Source: Saccharothrix carnea (GTDB lineage: Bacteria > Actinomycetota > Actinomycetes > Mycobacteriales > Pseudonocardiaceae). From it: a stretch of 42,494 nucleotides of DNA. This document shows positions 17,114 to 25,648 of the stretch, piece after piece. The first letter of the stretch is position 1, and every line of letters starts with the position of its first letter. The translations under genes and the position numbers were made by a program. Under the pieces are notes generated by a model. It was not told the DNA's origin. It made no database searches and worked only from the letters and a program-made list of their open reading frames with translations. The stretch spans positions 1-42,494 of the forward strand of contig NZ_PYAX01000030.1 in assembly GCF_003014735.1 (NCBI RefSeq), given 5' to 3'.

Positions 17114-19194
17114 CCGACCTGCGGCGACCGCGCGTGCTCGGCCAGTCGCCACGCCGGGTGGACGGCCCGGCCAAGGTGACCGGCACCGCGCGGTACGCGG
17201 GCGACCAGCGCGTGGTGGACCCCGCGTACGTGCACCTGGTGCAGGCCGCTGTCGCCCGCGGTGTGCTGACCGGAGTGGACGTGAGCGCCGCGCGGCTCGT
17301 GGACGGCGTGCTGGCCGTGCTGACACCCGACAACGCGCCGCGCCTGGCGTCCACAGAGGACGCCGAGCTGGCGGCCTTCCAGTCGCACGACATCGCGTTC
17401 CGCGGCCAGGTCGTCGCGGCGGTGGTCGCGCGCACCCGGGAGATCGCCCGGCAGGCCGCGGCACTGGTGCACGTCGAGATCGACCACGAGTCGCACGACG
17501 TGCACCTGAGCGCCGACCGCGACGACCTGTACGCACCGGAGCAGGTGAACACCGGCGCCGCGACCGACACCGAGCGGGGTGACGTCGCCACGGGCCTGGC
17601 GCACTCGCCGTTCACGCTCGACCAGACCTACACCACCGCCTGGTACAACAACAACCCGATGGAGCCGCACACCACCACGGCCCTGTGGCTGGACGGCGAC
17701 CTGGCCCTGTTCGACTCCACGCAAGGCGTGCACACCACCCGTGAGGCGACGGCGAAGGTCCTCGGGCTCGAACCGCGGCACGTGCACGTGATCGCGCCGC
17801 ACGTCGGCGGCGGCTTCGGGTCCAAGGGCACGGCGCACGTCCACGTGGTCATCGCCGCGATGGCCGCCCAGGCGGTGCCCGGCACACCGGTCAAGCTCGC
17901 GCTCACCCGGCAGCAGATGTTCGCCCTCGTCGGCTACCGGACGCCCACCGTCCAGCGGGTCCGGCTGGGCTGCGACGCGGACGGGCGGCTGGCCGCGATC
18001 GCGGTCGACGCGGTCGGCCAGACGTCCCGGATCAAGGAGTTCGCCGAGCAGACCGCCGTGCCGAGCCGGATGATGTACGCCGCGCCGAACCGCCGCACGA
18101 CCCACCGGCTGGCCGCGTTGGACGTCCCGGTCCCGGCGTGGATGCGCGCACCCGGCGAGTGCCCCGGCATGTTCGGGCCGGAGGTGGCGGTGGACGAGCT
18201 GGCGAGCGCCTGCGGCGTCGACCCGGTCGAGTTCCGCGTCCGCAACGAGCCGGCCGTGGAGCCGGAGTCGGGCAAGCCGTTCTCCAGCCGCAACCTGGTC
18301 GCGTGCCTGCGCGAGGGCGCCCGCCGGTTCGGCTGGGAGCACCGCGATCCCGCGCCGCGCGCCCGCGAGGAGGACGGGTGGCTCGTCGGCACGGGCGTGG
18401 CGGCGTCGACGTACCCGGTGACCCGGACCCCGGGCTCGTCGGCCACGATCCGCTGCACGGGCCCCGGTCGCTACCGGGTGCGGATCGGCGCCGCCGACCT
18501 CGGCACCGGCACGTGGACGTCACTGGCGCAGGTCGCGGCGGACGCGCTGGGCGTGGACTTCGGCGACGTGGAGCTGCTGATCGGCGACACGTCGTTGCCC
18601 AGGGCGTCGGTGGCGGGCGGTTCGTCCGGCATCACGTCGTGGGGCTCGACCGTGGTGGCCGCGGCCGAGGCGTTCCGCGAGGAGTTCGGCGCCGACCCGG
18701 CCGAGGGCGACGAGGCGGGCGCGGAGATGCCCGAGGGGAGCGACGAGTACGCGATGCACGCGTTCGGCGCGCAGTTCGCCGAGGTGCGGGTGCGCGTCGA
18801 CACCGGCGAGGTGCGGGTGTCGAGGCTGCTCGGCGTGTTCGCGGTCGGCCGGGTGGTGAACCCGCGGCTGGCCCGGTCGCAGCTCGTCGGCGGCATGACC
18901 ATGGGCCTGTCCATGGCGCTGCACGAGCACAGCGTGGTGGACGAGCGGTTCGGGCACGTGGTCAACCACGACTTCGCCGAGTACCACATCGCCACCAACA
19001 GCGACGTGCCGCGCGTGGAGGCGCACTGGGTCGAGGAGCACGACCCGCACACCAATCCCATGGGCACCAAGGGCATCGGCGAGATCGGCATCGTCGGCAC
19101 CGCCGCCGCGATCGTGAACGCGGCACACCACGCGACCGGCGTCCGGGTCCGCGACCTGCCCCTGACGCTGGACCACTTCCTCGACCGCCCCTGA
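17110..19194 (+). CDS. Molybdenum hydroxylase, Mo-cofactor subunit (PaoC/YagR-like)
   Basis: This 694-residue catalytic subunit binds the molybdopterin cofactor and hydroxylates or oxidises its substrate. Family features include GGGFGSKG, the substrate-channel segment around WMRAPGE, and the catalytic base E658 in GTKGIGEIG. Length and the small-FAD-Mo gene order match PaoABC aldehyde dehydrogenases rather than one-chain xanthine oxidases. It overlaps the FAD gene by 4 bases. No XdhC/PaoD-type maturation gene follows, so the cofactor-inserting chaperone must be encoded elsewhere. The substrate, an aromatic aldehyde or an N-heterocycle, is not determined by sequence. Confidence 0.94.
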   Translation: MTDLRRPRVLGQSPRRVDGPAKVTGTARYAGDQRVVDPAYVHLVQAAVARGVLTGVDVSAARLVDGVLAVLTPDNAPRLASTEDAELAAFQSHDIAFRGQVVAAVVARTREIARQAAALVHVEIDHESHDVHLSADRDDLYAPEQVNTGAATDTERGDVATGLAHSPFTLDQTYTTAWYNNNPMEPHTTTALWLDGDLALFDSTQGVHTTREATAKVLGLEPRHVHVIAPHVGGGFGSKGTAHVHVVIAAMAAQAVPGTPVKLALTRQQMFALVGYRTPTVQRVRLGCDADGRLAAIAVDAVGQTSRIKEFAEQTAVPSRMMYAAPNRRTTHRLAALDVPVPAWMRAPGECPGMFGPEVAVDELASACGVDPVEFRVRNEPAVEPESGKPFSSRNLVACLREGARRFGWEHRDPAPRAREEDGWLVGTGVAASTYPVTRTPGSSATIRCTGPGRYRVRIGAADLGTGTWTSLAQVAADALGVDFGDVELLIGDTSLPRASVAGGSSGITSWGSTVVAAAEAFREEFGADPAEGDEAGAEMPEGSDEYAMHAFGAQFAEVRVRVDTGEVRVSRLLGVFAVGRVVNPRLARSQLVGGMTMGLSMALHEHSVVDERFGHVVNHDFAEYHIATNSDVPRVEAHWVEEHDPHTNPMGTKGIGEIGIVGTAAAIVNAAHHATGVRVRDLPLTLDHFLDRP

Positions 19195-19256
19195 CGGCGT
19201 CACCCACTCGGGTCGACTTCCGGTCCGCGCCGACGCTCCCGGGCCACGATGGGGCG

Positions 19257-20285
19257 ATGCGAGAACACCAGGAAGTCGTGGACGACCGGCACGAGGAGAA
19301 GCCGGCCCGACCTCCCGCGGCCGGGGTCGGTCCGGTCGGCTTGGTCGGCCTGCAACAGGCCGCGGGCAACCACGCGGTCACCCACCTCGTCCAGCGGATG
19401 AAGCGGCAGTGGAACCCGTCCGGTGAACGTGACACACCGTTCCCGCCGGTCCCATCGGGTCAGCAGGCACCCGGGCAACCGACACCGACACCGGCACCCG
19501 GTCCGCCGACGAAACGGGCGAGAACCACACCGGCGGCTTCCACCCCGGCACCGATCCCCACGACCACCACGACCACCACCCACAGCCCCGCACCGATCAC
19601 GACCACCACCCCGAGCCCCGCTTCGACCACGGTGATGCCGCCCCTGACCGCCCCCGCGGGGAAGGTGCCCCGCACGATCACGCCGTGGCAGAGGCCCAAG
19701 AGCCCGTCGCTCGCCGTGCTGCCGGACCGGGCCGCCCGGAAGAGGTCGGCCGAGGCGATCCGGAAGGAACAGGTCCTCCGTGCCAGCTTGAAGGAGGTCC
19801 TGAAGACGACTCCGCAGCGGTACTCGGAGAAGAAGCGGGCGACGGTCTACCAGTGCGAGATCTGCCTGGAGTACGCCCGGAAAGCCCACTTCTCCGCAGA
19901 CCACAAGAAGCCCTGGGCGGAAGTGGTCGCGGACGACTTCGCCGGCTACGAGACGCCGAAGACGCCGAACGACATCCGCAAGATCTACAACGACCTGGAC
20001 AACCTGCGGGCCGTTCACCAGGGGTGCAACAACAAGCGCAACGCCAACCGCAGCACCGACTCGGCGGTCGCCGCCAAGGTCGTGACGGCGCCGCCGGTCG
20101 GCGGGGTCGGTCCGGGCCGCGCGGTCAAGGAGCTGGCGTCGACCATGACCACGGCGCAGTTGGGGTTGGCGTACGACTACCTGTTGGCCATCCAGGCGGG
20201 CACGATCACGACCGGACCCGCGACAACGACAACAACGACGACAACCACTACTGCCACTGCCACTGCCACTGACGACACCACCTGA
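19257..20285 (+). CDS. HNH nuclease with LQxxxGN leader (probable injection-system cargo toxin)
   Basis: This 342-residue protein has three parts. Residues 1-47 end in GLQQAAGNHAVTHLVQR, a leader motif seen in DUF4157-type and contractile-injection cargo proteins. Residues about 48-150 are a Pro/Thr-rich linker. Residues about 195-265 form an HNH endonuclease: C200xxC203, D215-H216, N249, and H254xxC257-N, where His replaces one usual zinc cysteine. The C-terminal tail is almost pure Thr/Ala. There is no Sec or Tat signal. It stands alone 62 bases after the hydroxylase operon and converges on the oxidase gene, with no small immunity-like gene beside it. A stand-alone restriction-type HNH protein is the alternative, but that would not explain the leader and linker. 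Confidence 0.8.
   Translation: MREHQEVVDDRHEEKPARPPAAGVGPVGLVGLQQAAGNHAVTHLVQRMKRQWNPSGERDTPFPPVPSGQQAPGQPTPTPAPGPPTKRARTTPAASTPAPIPTTTTTTTHSPAPITTTTPSPASTTVMPPLTAPAGKVPRTITPWQRPKSPSLAVLPDRAARKRSAEAIRKEQVLRASLKEVLKTTPQRYSEKKRATVYQCEICLEYARKAHFSADHKKPWAEVVADDFAGYETPKTPNDIRKIYNDLDNLRAVHQGCNNKRNANRSTDSAVAAKVVTAPPVGGVGPGRAVKELASTMTTAQLGLAYDYLLAIQAGTITTGPATTTTTTTTTTATATATDDTT
20220..20282 (+). repeat. Low-complexity Thr/Ala-coding tail
   Basis: ACG/ACA/ACC/ACT runs, then a sixfold-like CTGCCA unit, encode about ten threonines followed by alternating Ala-Thr at the HNH protein C-terminus. Such repeats vary in length by slippage. An earlier Thr-rich run lies at about 19555-19630. Confidence 0.7.
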
Positions 20286-20303
20286 GCCGTCCCGTCGAGC
20301 GCG

Positions 20304-22001
20304 TCAAGGCAGCAGCACGTCCAGGAACGGGTTGCTGAACACCCGGTGCGGGTCGAAGGCGTTCAACGCGGCGAGCGCAGCGTCCCAGCTGGGGTTCGGC
20401 CCCTGGCGGTAGGTGTCGGGGACGGTGGAGGTGAGCACGGTGTGGTCGGCCCAGGCCGCCTGGTCGGTGTAGGCCCAGCCCTTGGACCACTCGGCCCGGG
20501 TCGCCGCGTACGAGCCGGTGTACCGGGTGAAGAAGAACTGCTCCAGCTCGCGGTAGAACGCCGCCGCACCCGGCGCGGTCGGGAACGTCAGCACGTCGAA
20601 CCACACCGCCACGTCCCACTCGGGGTGGTCCTCGCGCGGCCGCACGGCCGACAGCAGCGGCGTCCGCGCGCCGGGCACGTCCACGTGCGCCGGGTCGTCC
20701 AGGCCGCCGACGCGGATCTCCACCTGGCCGGTCACCGGGAACAGCCCACGCCTCTGGTAGGACCGCAGGAGGTCTTCGTAGAACGCGGCGAAGTCGCTGA
20801 CCACGCGCTGGACCTCGGCGCGGCTGGTCAGCACCGCGTACCCGTTCGCGGTCTCGCGCAGGGTCGTCGGCTTGACGTACAGCAGCAGGTTCTTCGACGC
20901 GCCCCACAGGTCGGTGCTGAGCGTGGCGGTCAGCCCGGTGGCCGCGGTCGTGTACTGCAACTGCCCGAACGTCGGGGTGAGCGCCCACGCGCCGGTGATG
21001 AGCAGGTCGGCGAGGTCGGAGACCGGCTTGGGGACGTTGTCGGAGAACGGGTAGTTGTACGGCGTGAAGACCTGCCGGGAGGTCGGCGGCTTGGTCGGCG
21101 CGACGCTCCACGTCTTGAGCCACGGGCGGTCGGTGAAGGCGAACCAGATCGCCTCGATCCGACCGGCCTGGTCGAGGAAGCTCGCGAACGTGCGGGTCGC
21201 GCCGCTGCCCGGTGGTGCGAACAACTCGCTCGCCGGGATGTCCACCCGGCTCACGCAGCGCAGGTTCCGGTTCGCGCCGACGCGCAGCGTGACCTCGGTC
21301 AGGAACGCGCGGCCCACGTGGGTCAGCAGCGCGGCGCACTCGGGTTCGTCGCGCCGGAACGTGCGCAACCGGTACTCGCCGCCCTCCCACACCACGGCGG
21401 TCAGCGAGATGATCATGTTGCTGAGCGAGCCGTAGGTGTGGCCGGGCGGCCGGGTCTCGCCGACTGCCGGGACGGACGTGCCGTGGCCGTTGATCGCGAG
21501 CACGCCGCCGATGGTCAGGTCACCCGGCGCGGGGGTGTTGGTCACGCCGAGGCCCGCGTCCTCCAGGAACGCCAGCAGGTCGTCCATCGACGCGCCCGTC
21601 TGCGCCCGGACCGCGTTCGGCAGCACGGTCATGGCCGTGAGGTGCCGGGTGGTGTCGACCAGCACGACGCGGTCCGCGCCGGTGGTGGCGGCGGTGACGG
21701 TGAGCGGCGCCCACCCGTGCCGGAAACCCCTCGGCCGCAGGGTGAACCCCTGGCCGTGGGCCCAGTTCGCGAGGAGCACCACGTCGGCCGGGGTCCGCGG
21801 GGCGCACGTCCACAGGTCGTCGGTGCGGATCTCGCCCGCCCAGTTCTGGTAGGCCTGCCGGTACAGGTCGATCCCCGGCGGGAACGCGGGCGGCGGGTCG
21901 CCGGCGACCTCGCCCGGTGCCAGCGCGGCGACCGGTAACCAGGCGACGGCGGAGGCACCGAGGAAACGGCGGCGGGAGAAGGCATCGCCGAAGTGGCTCA
22001 T
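20304..22001 (-). CDS. Tat-exported class II cholesterol oxidase
   Basis: This 565-residue flavoprotein belongs to the vanillyl-alcohol-oxidase fold. The N-terminus SRRRFLGASAVAW is a twin-arginine signal. An FAD-binding domain (about 55-240) contains TIGGVLAINGHGT, where H173 matches the histidine that binds FAD covalently in class II enzymes. The C-terminal half is the cholesterol-oxidase substrate-binding domain. It oxidises 3-beta-hydroxysterols to 4-en-3-ones with release of peroxide, outside the cell. I start at the ATG at 22001, which opens the signal; the longer frame to 22121 adds nothing domain-like. It converges on the HNH gene (18 bases between) and diverges from the serine hydrolase. 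Confidence 0.88.
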   Translation of the reverse strand: MSHFGDAFSRRRFLGASAVAWLPVAALAPGEVAGDPPPAFPPGIDLYRQAYQNWAGEIRTDDLWTCAPRTPADVVLLANWAHGQGFTLRPRGFRHGWAPLTVTAATTGADRVVLVDTTRHLTAMTVLPNAVRAQTGASMDDLLAFLEDAGLGVTNTPAPGDLTIGGVLAINGHGTSVPAVGETRPPGHTYGSLSNMIISLTAVVWEGGEYRLRTFRRDEPECAALLTHVGRAFLTEVTLRVGANRNLRCVSRVDIPASELFAPPGSGATRTFASFLDQAGRIEAIWFAFTDRPWLKTWSVAPTKPPTSRQVFTPYNYPFSDNVPKPVSDLADLLITGAWALTPTFGQLQYTTAATGLTATLSTDLWGASKNLLLYVKPTTLRETANGYAVLTSRAEVQRVVSDFAAFYEDLLRSYQRRGLFPVTGQVEIRVGGLDDPAHVDVPGARTPLLSAVRPREDHPEWDVAVWFDVLTFPTAPGAAAFYRELEQFFFTRYTGSYAATRAEWSKGWAYTDQAAWADHTVLTSTVPDTYRQGPNPSWDAALAALNAFDPHRVFSNPFLDVLLP

Positions 22002-22146
22002 GAGCCGACCATAAGTGCGCCTGTCGCGGGCCGCCCGTCGCCGGAGTGAGGTTGGTCCGAACAGGGCAGCGGGGTCGTCTCGGTTGGTTCTCCGTTGGGC
22101 AAGAATCCGGTCGCCCGGCACGGGCCGGTGGCGTTACGTTCCACCG
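22002..22146. promoter_or_regulatory. Divergent control region, cholesterol oxidase and serine hydrolase
   Basis: These 145 bases between two divergent starts hold both promoters. I cannot fix -35/-10 boxes or an operator palindrome here. Confidence 0.4.
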
Positions 22147-23250
22147 GTGGCGGAGATCAGCGGCACGTGCGACGACCGGTTCCGCGCGGTGCGGGACGCC
22201 TTCGCGGCGTCACTGGACGGGGATGACGTGGGCGCGTCGGTCGCGGTGCACGTGGACGGTGAGCCGGTGGTCGACCTCTGGGGCGGGTACGTCGACGCGG
22301 TCCGCACCAGGCCGTGGGAACGCGACACGATCGTCAACGTCTGGTCCACCACCAAGACGATGGTGGCGCTGTGCGCGTTGATCCTCGCCGACCGCGGCGT
22401 GCTCGACCTCGACGCGCCGGTCGCCCGGTACTGGCCCGAGTTCGCCGCCGAGGGCAAGGACGGCGTGCTGGTGCGGCACGTGCTCGGCTACACCGCCGGT
22501 CTGCCGACGTGGACCGAGCCGATCACCGTGCCGGAGCTGTTCGACTGGGACGACGCGACGGCACGGCTCGCCGCGCAGCCCGCCCGGTGGGAACCGGGGA
22601 CGGTCGGCTGCTACCACCCGTTGACGCAGGGATTCCTGATCGGCGAGGTGATCCGCCGGGTCACCGGGCGCGGCGTCGACGCGTTCTTCGCCGAGGAGGT
22701 GGCCGGGCCGCTGGGCGCCGACTTCCACCTCGGCCTGGCCGTCGAGCACGACCACCGGGTGGCGCCGGTGATCCCGCCGCCGGGCACGTCGGACAGCGCG
22801 GCACCGGGGTTGCCCGGTGAGCGGCCCAACCCGACGATCGTGGCGGAGGACGCGAACACGGTGGCGTGGCGACGGGCGGTGATCCCGTCCGCGGGCGGGC
22901 ACGGCAACGCGCGGTCGGTGGCGCTGGTGCAGTCGGTGCTGGCGTGCGGTGGTGAGGTCGGCGGCGTGCGGCTGCTGTCGGAGGCCGGGTGCCGGCGGGT
23001 GCTGGAGGAGCAGTTCCGGGGCGTGGACCACTACCTGGACGTGCCGATCCGGTACGGGCTGGGCTACCGGGTGGAAGGCAGGACGTGCTCCTGGGGCGGG
23101 TGGGGCGGTTCGGTCGTGGTGGCCGACCTGGACACCCGGATGACGGTGTCGTACGTGATGAACCAGATGCTGGACCAGGGCTCGCTGGGCGACAGCCGCG
23201 GCCTCGGGATCGTGCTGGCCGCCTACGACGGGCTCGCCGCCGCGGCCTGA
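22147..23250 (+). CDS. Serine beta-lactamase-fold hydrolase (EstB-type esterase)
   Basis: This 367-residue protein has the class C beta-lactamase/DD-peptidase fold. The SxxK motif is S67-T-T-K70, and Y156 in CYHPLTQG is at the position of the second-motif tyrosine. Its closest family look is to EstB-like esterases (about 390 residues), which cleave short-chain esters or modify metabolites and are usually not beta-lactam resistance enzymes. No signal peptide is visible, so it is probably cytosolic. The start is the GTG at 22147; an in-frame extension to 22015 looks non-coding. The ribosome-binding site is weak. Confidence 0.88.
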   Translation: MAEISGTCDDRFRAVRDAFAASLDGDDVGASVAVHVDGEPVVDLWGGYVDAVRTRPWERDTIVNVWSTTKTMVALCALILADRGVLDLDAPVARYWPEFAAEGKDGVLVRHVLGYTAGLPTWTEPITVPELFDWDDATARLAAQPARWEPGTVGCYHPLTQGFLIGEVIRRVTGRGVDAFFAEEVAGPLGADFHLGLAVEHDHRVAPVIPPPGTSDSAAPGLPGERPNPTIVAEDANTVAWRRAVIPSAGGHGNARSVALVQSVLACGGEVGGVRLLSEAGCRRVLEEQFRGVDHYLDVPIRYGLGYRVEGRTCSWGGWGGSVVVADLDTRMTVSYVMNQMLDQGSLGDSRGLGIVLAAYDGLAAAA

Positions 23251-23371
23251 GCGCGTCTTCCTGCCCGATGGGGCAAGGGTTGTGCCCCGCCGTTGCCCTG
23301 TAGGTCCTTCCCCGGTCGACCGCGTCCGGTGACGCTGGTGTGGCGTGCCGGCTGCGGGGCGGAGGAACGAC

Positions 23372-25636
23372 ATGCGGGATCACCGGGTGCCCGGACGGGT
23401 CGGGGAGCGGGCGGTGCGGCGGGCGGTCCCACCGGGCCGGGCGCGTCCGGCGGACCCGGCCGAGCCGCTGTCCGCCGCGTCGGTGCTGGCCTTGCAGCGC
23501 ACCGTGGGCAACGCGGCGGTGGCGAGGTCGCTGGCCGGACGGGACGTGGACGTGCAGCGGCGGGCCGTGGGCGTGCGGCCGGAGGTCGACGTTCAGCGGC
23601 GGGCCGTGGACGATGTGCTGCGTTCGGCGGGCAGGCCGTTGGACGACGGGGTCAAGGCGGACATGGAGTCGCGCCTGGGCGCGGACTTCTCCGCGGTCCG
23701 GGTGCACACCGACGCCAAGGCGCACGCCGCGGCGGAGTCGGTGCGGGCGAAGGCGTTCACCTCGGGCAGCCACGTCGTGTTCGCGCAGCGGCAGTTCGAC
23801 CCCGCGTCCACCGCGGGCAGGCGGATGTTGGCGCACGAGCTGGTGCACGTGGTCCAGCAGTGGTCCGGACCGGTGGCGGGCCGCGACCGGGGTGACGGCC
23901 TGCGCGTGTCCGACCCGGCGGACGAGTTCGAGCGGCAGGCCGAGTCCACCGCGGCGGAAGCGGTGTCCGGCCACGCGCACGACCTGGCACCCGCGGCGCG
24001 CGGTGCCGTTGCGACGGCGCACGTCCCGGTGCAGCGCGTCTCCGACGACGAGGAAGAGGAAGAGGAGGACGACGGGCTGCCCGTGATGGCCACGGACGAG
24101 TTCGAGTTCACCACTTCCCACTCCAGCCGGTACGGCAGGCGGGTGCGGGACGGCTGGCGCGTGGTCCAGGAGGAGCCGGACCCGATCCCCGCGTTGACCC
24201 CGTCCCGTGACCGCACCGTGGCGATCCGGCGGGACGTCGCCCAGCCCAAGGAGTTCTTCGCCACGAAGGCGGTCGTCACCAAGGCCAACCAGGACCTGGC
24301 GCGGGTCGGCGCCCACGTGGAGTTGGCGGAGGGATCGTTCGACGTCCCGCCGCCGCCCGGAGGCCGGGAGAAGCTCGTGGTGGTCCGGCCGAAGCTCCAG
24401 CTGCCGCCCTCGGAGCCCGGGAAGTACGCGGACCTGGTGAAGGACCAGTGCGTCGAGGTGGCCGAGCAGATCCTCCGGCCCCTGACCCATCTCGTCTTCC
24501 GGGGACCCACCGGCGCGGCGTCCACCGCCGACCTCGACCTTAAGAAGGGCGAGGACAACGCGGCCCGCCTCGCCGGGGCGCTGACCGGCAAGCACCCGCC
24601 GCGCGACCCGCGGGAGGCGGCGCGGGCGGCGGGGCGCGGCGACGTCCCCGACCGCCCGGGCCTGGCGTACGGGCCGCAGCGGTTCGCCCCCGAACTGGAG
24701 GAGCTGACCCGCCGGATCGGGATCAACCGGCACGCACGGGCCATGGTCGGCGAGGCGTACACCACCCAGCGGGTCAACGCGGGCCCCGGAGCAACACCCG
24801 GCACCCACGTCCACTTCACCGGCTCCCACCAGGCGGCGGACATGATGACGCGCTGGCCGTACCACTACGCGGCCGTGGTCGCCGAGAGCCTCGACCGCCA
24901 CGACCAGATCACGCTGGAGAACATCACCCGCAGCGGGACCGGCGAGCAGTTGGACCAGGAGCTCACGGCCTGGATGCGGGACAACTTCCCGGACGAGATG
25001 GCCAAGCACGCCCGGGAGGCCCAACAGCTCCTGCTCGCGGAGTACCCGATCACGGACCCGGACCCGGCGATGGTCAGGTTGCAGGAGAACCGGCGACGCG
25101 GCGGGCTCGTGCCCCAGTTGATCGGCCGGATGCTGGCCTCCTACCAGGGCTACGAGCGGTTGACCGTGCAAGAGGCCCACGCCCGGTACAAGCGGATGCG
25201 GGACGACACGAACCTGGAACCGTCGCGCATGTGGTACTTCCGGATGGTGAGCCCCGGCACGGACGAGGCCTTCTACGAGCACGAAACCGGTGAGGCCAAC
25301 CCGATGACCATGGTGGCCGCGTTCGTGCCACCGCCCGGCAGGGTCACCGTCGACCTGGCCCCCGGCGCCGAGGCGCCCACGGCCGGGAACGACCGCCGGG
25401 CGCTGAGGACCTTCGCGGCACAGGTGAACGCGCTGGTCGAACGGGGGTTCACGCCGGAGGTCCAGGTCGTCGCGTCGGTCGCCGACAGCGGGGTCCGCGC
25501 GCGGTTCCTCGGGCACACCCGCAAGAACAACGTGGTGGACCTGCTGGCGTCGCGCATCGACAAGAACCTCGTCAAGTCCCGGTCCGAGGTCGGCACCGGT
25601 CACGACCGGGTGACGGTGTCGCTGTCGCTGACGTAG
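23372..25636 (+). CDS. DUF4157 protein with downstream papain/CHAP-like domain (probable eCIS cargo)
   Basis: This 754-residue protein starts at an ATG behind GGAGGA and has no signal peptide. Residues 38-54 carry LALQRTVGNAAVARSL, the leader also seen in the HNH protein. VDVQRRAV is repeated at 59-66 and 72-79. A DUF4157 domain follows at about 80-165, with H155-E-L-V-H159 as a zinc-metallopeptidase motif. Then come a VQR (220-222) and an acidic run (225-234). The 520-residue remainder includes C360 in DQCVEVAEQ, H498 in WPYHYAAVV and E516-N517 in TLENI. That is the order and spacing style of CHAP/NlpC/P60 cysteine hydrolases, though this is my reading of motifs only. DUF4157 proteins are recurrent cargo of extracellular contractile injection systems. 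The gene converges on the P450 gene with 12 bases between. Confidence 0.82.
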   Translation: MRDHRVPGRVGERAVRRAVPPGRARPADPAEPLSAASVLALQRTVGNAAVARSLAGRDVDVQRRAVGVRPEVDVQRRAVDDVLRSAGRPLDDGVKADMESRLGADFSAVRVHTDAKAHAAAESVRAKAFTSGSHVVFAQRQFDPASTAGRRMLAHELVHVVQQWSGPVAGRDRGDGLRVSDPADEFERQAESTAAEAVSGHAHDLAPAARGAVATAHVPVQRVSDDEEEEEEDDGLPVMATDEFEFTTSHSSRYGRRVRDGWRVVQEEPDPIPALTPSRDRTVAIRRDVAQPKEFFATKAVVTKANQDLARVGAHVELAEGSFDVPPPPGGREKLVVVRPKLQLPPSEPGKYADLVKDQCVEVAEQILRPLTHLVFRGPTGAASTADLDLKKGEDNAARLAGALTGKHPPRDPREAARAAGRGDVPDRPGLAYGPQRFAPELEELTRRIGINRHARAMVGEAYTTQRVNAGPGATPGTHVHFTGSHQAADMMTRWPYHYAAVVAESLDRHDQITLENITRSGTGEQLDQELTAWMRDNFPDEMAKHAREAQQLLLAEYPITDPDPAMVRLQENRRRGGLVPQLIGRMLASYQGYERLTVQEAHARYKRMRDDTNLEPSRMWYFRMVSPGTDEAFYEHETGEANPMTMVAAFVPPPGRVTVDLAPGAEAPTAGNDRRALRTFAAQVNALVERGFTPEVQVVASVADSGVRARFLGHTRKNNVVDLLASRIDKNLVKSRSEVGTGHDRVTVSLSLT

Positions 25637-25648
25637 TGGCGGGCCGGG

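Noticed and set aside
22147..23250. Antibiotic-resistance beta-lactamase
   Set aside because: The fold and SxxK are present, but size, the missing signal peptide and overall look fit EstB-like esterases better.
22661..25603. 980-codon minus-strand frame opposite the DUF4157 gene
   Set aside because: It is the antisense shadow of a gene with a strong start, HELVH motif and repeats; no domain is seen on the minus strand.
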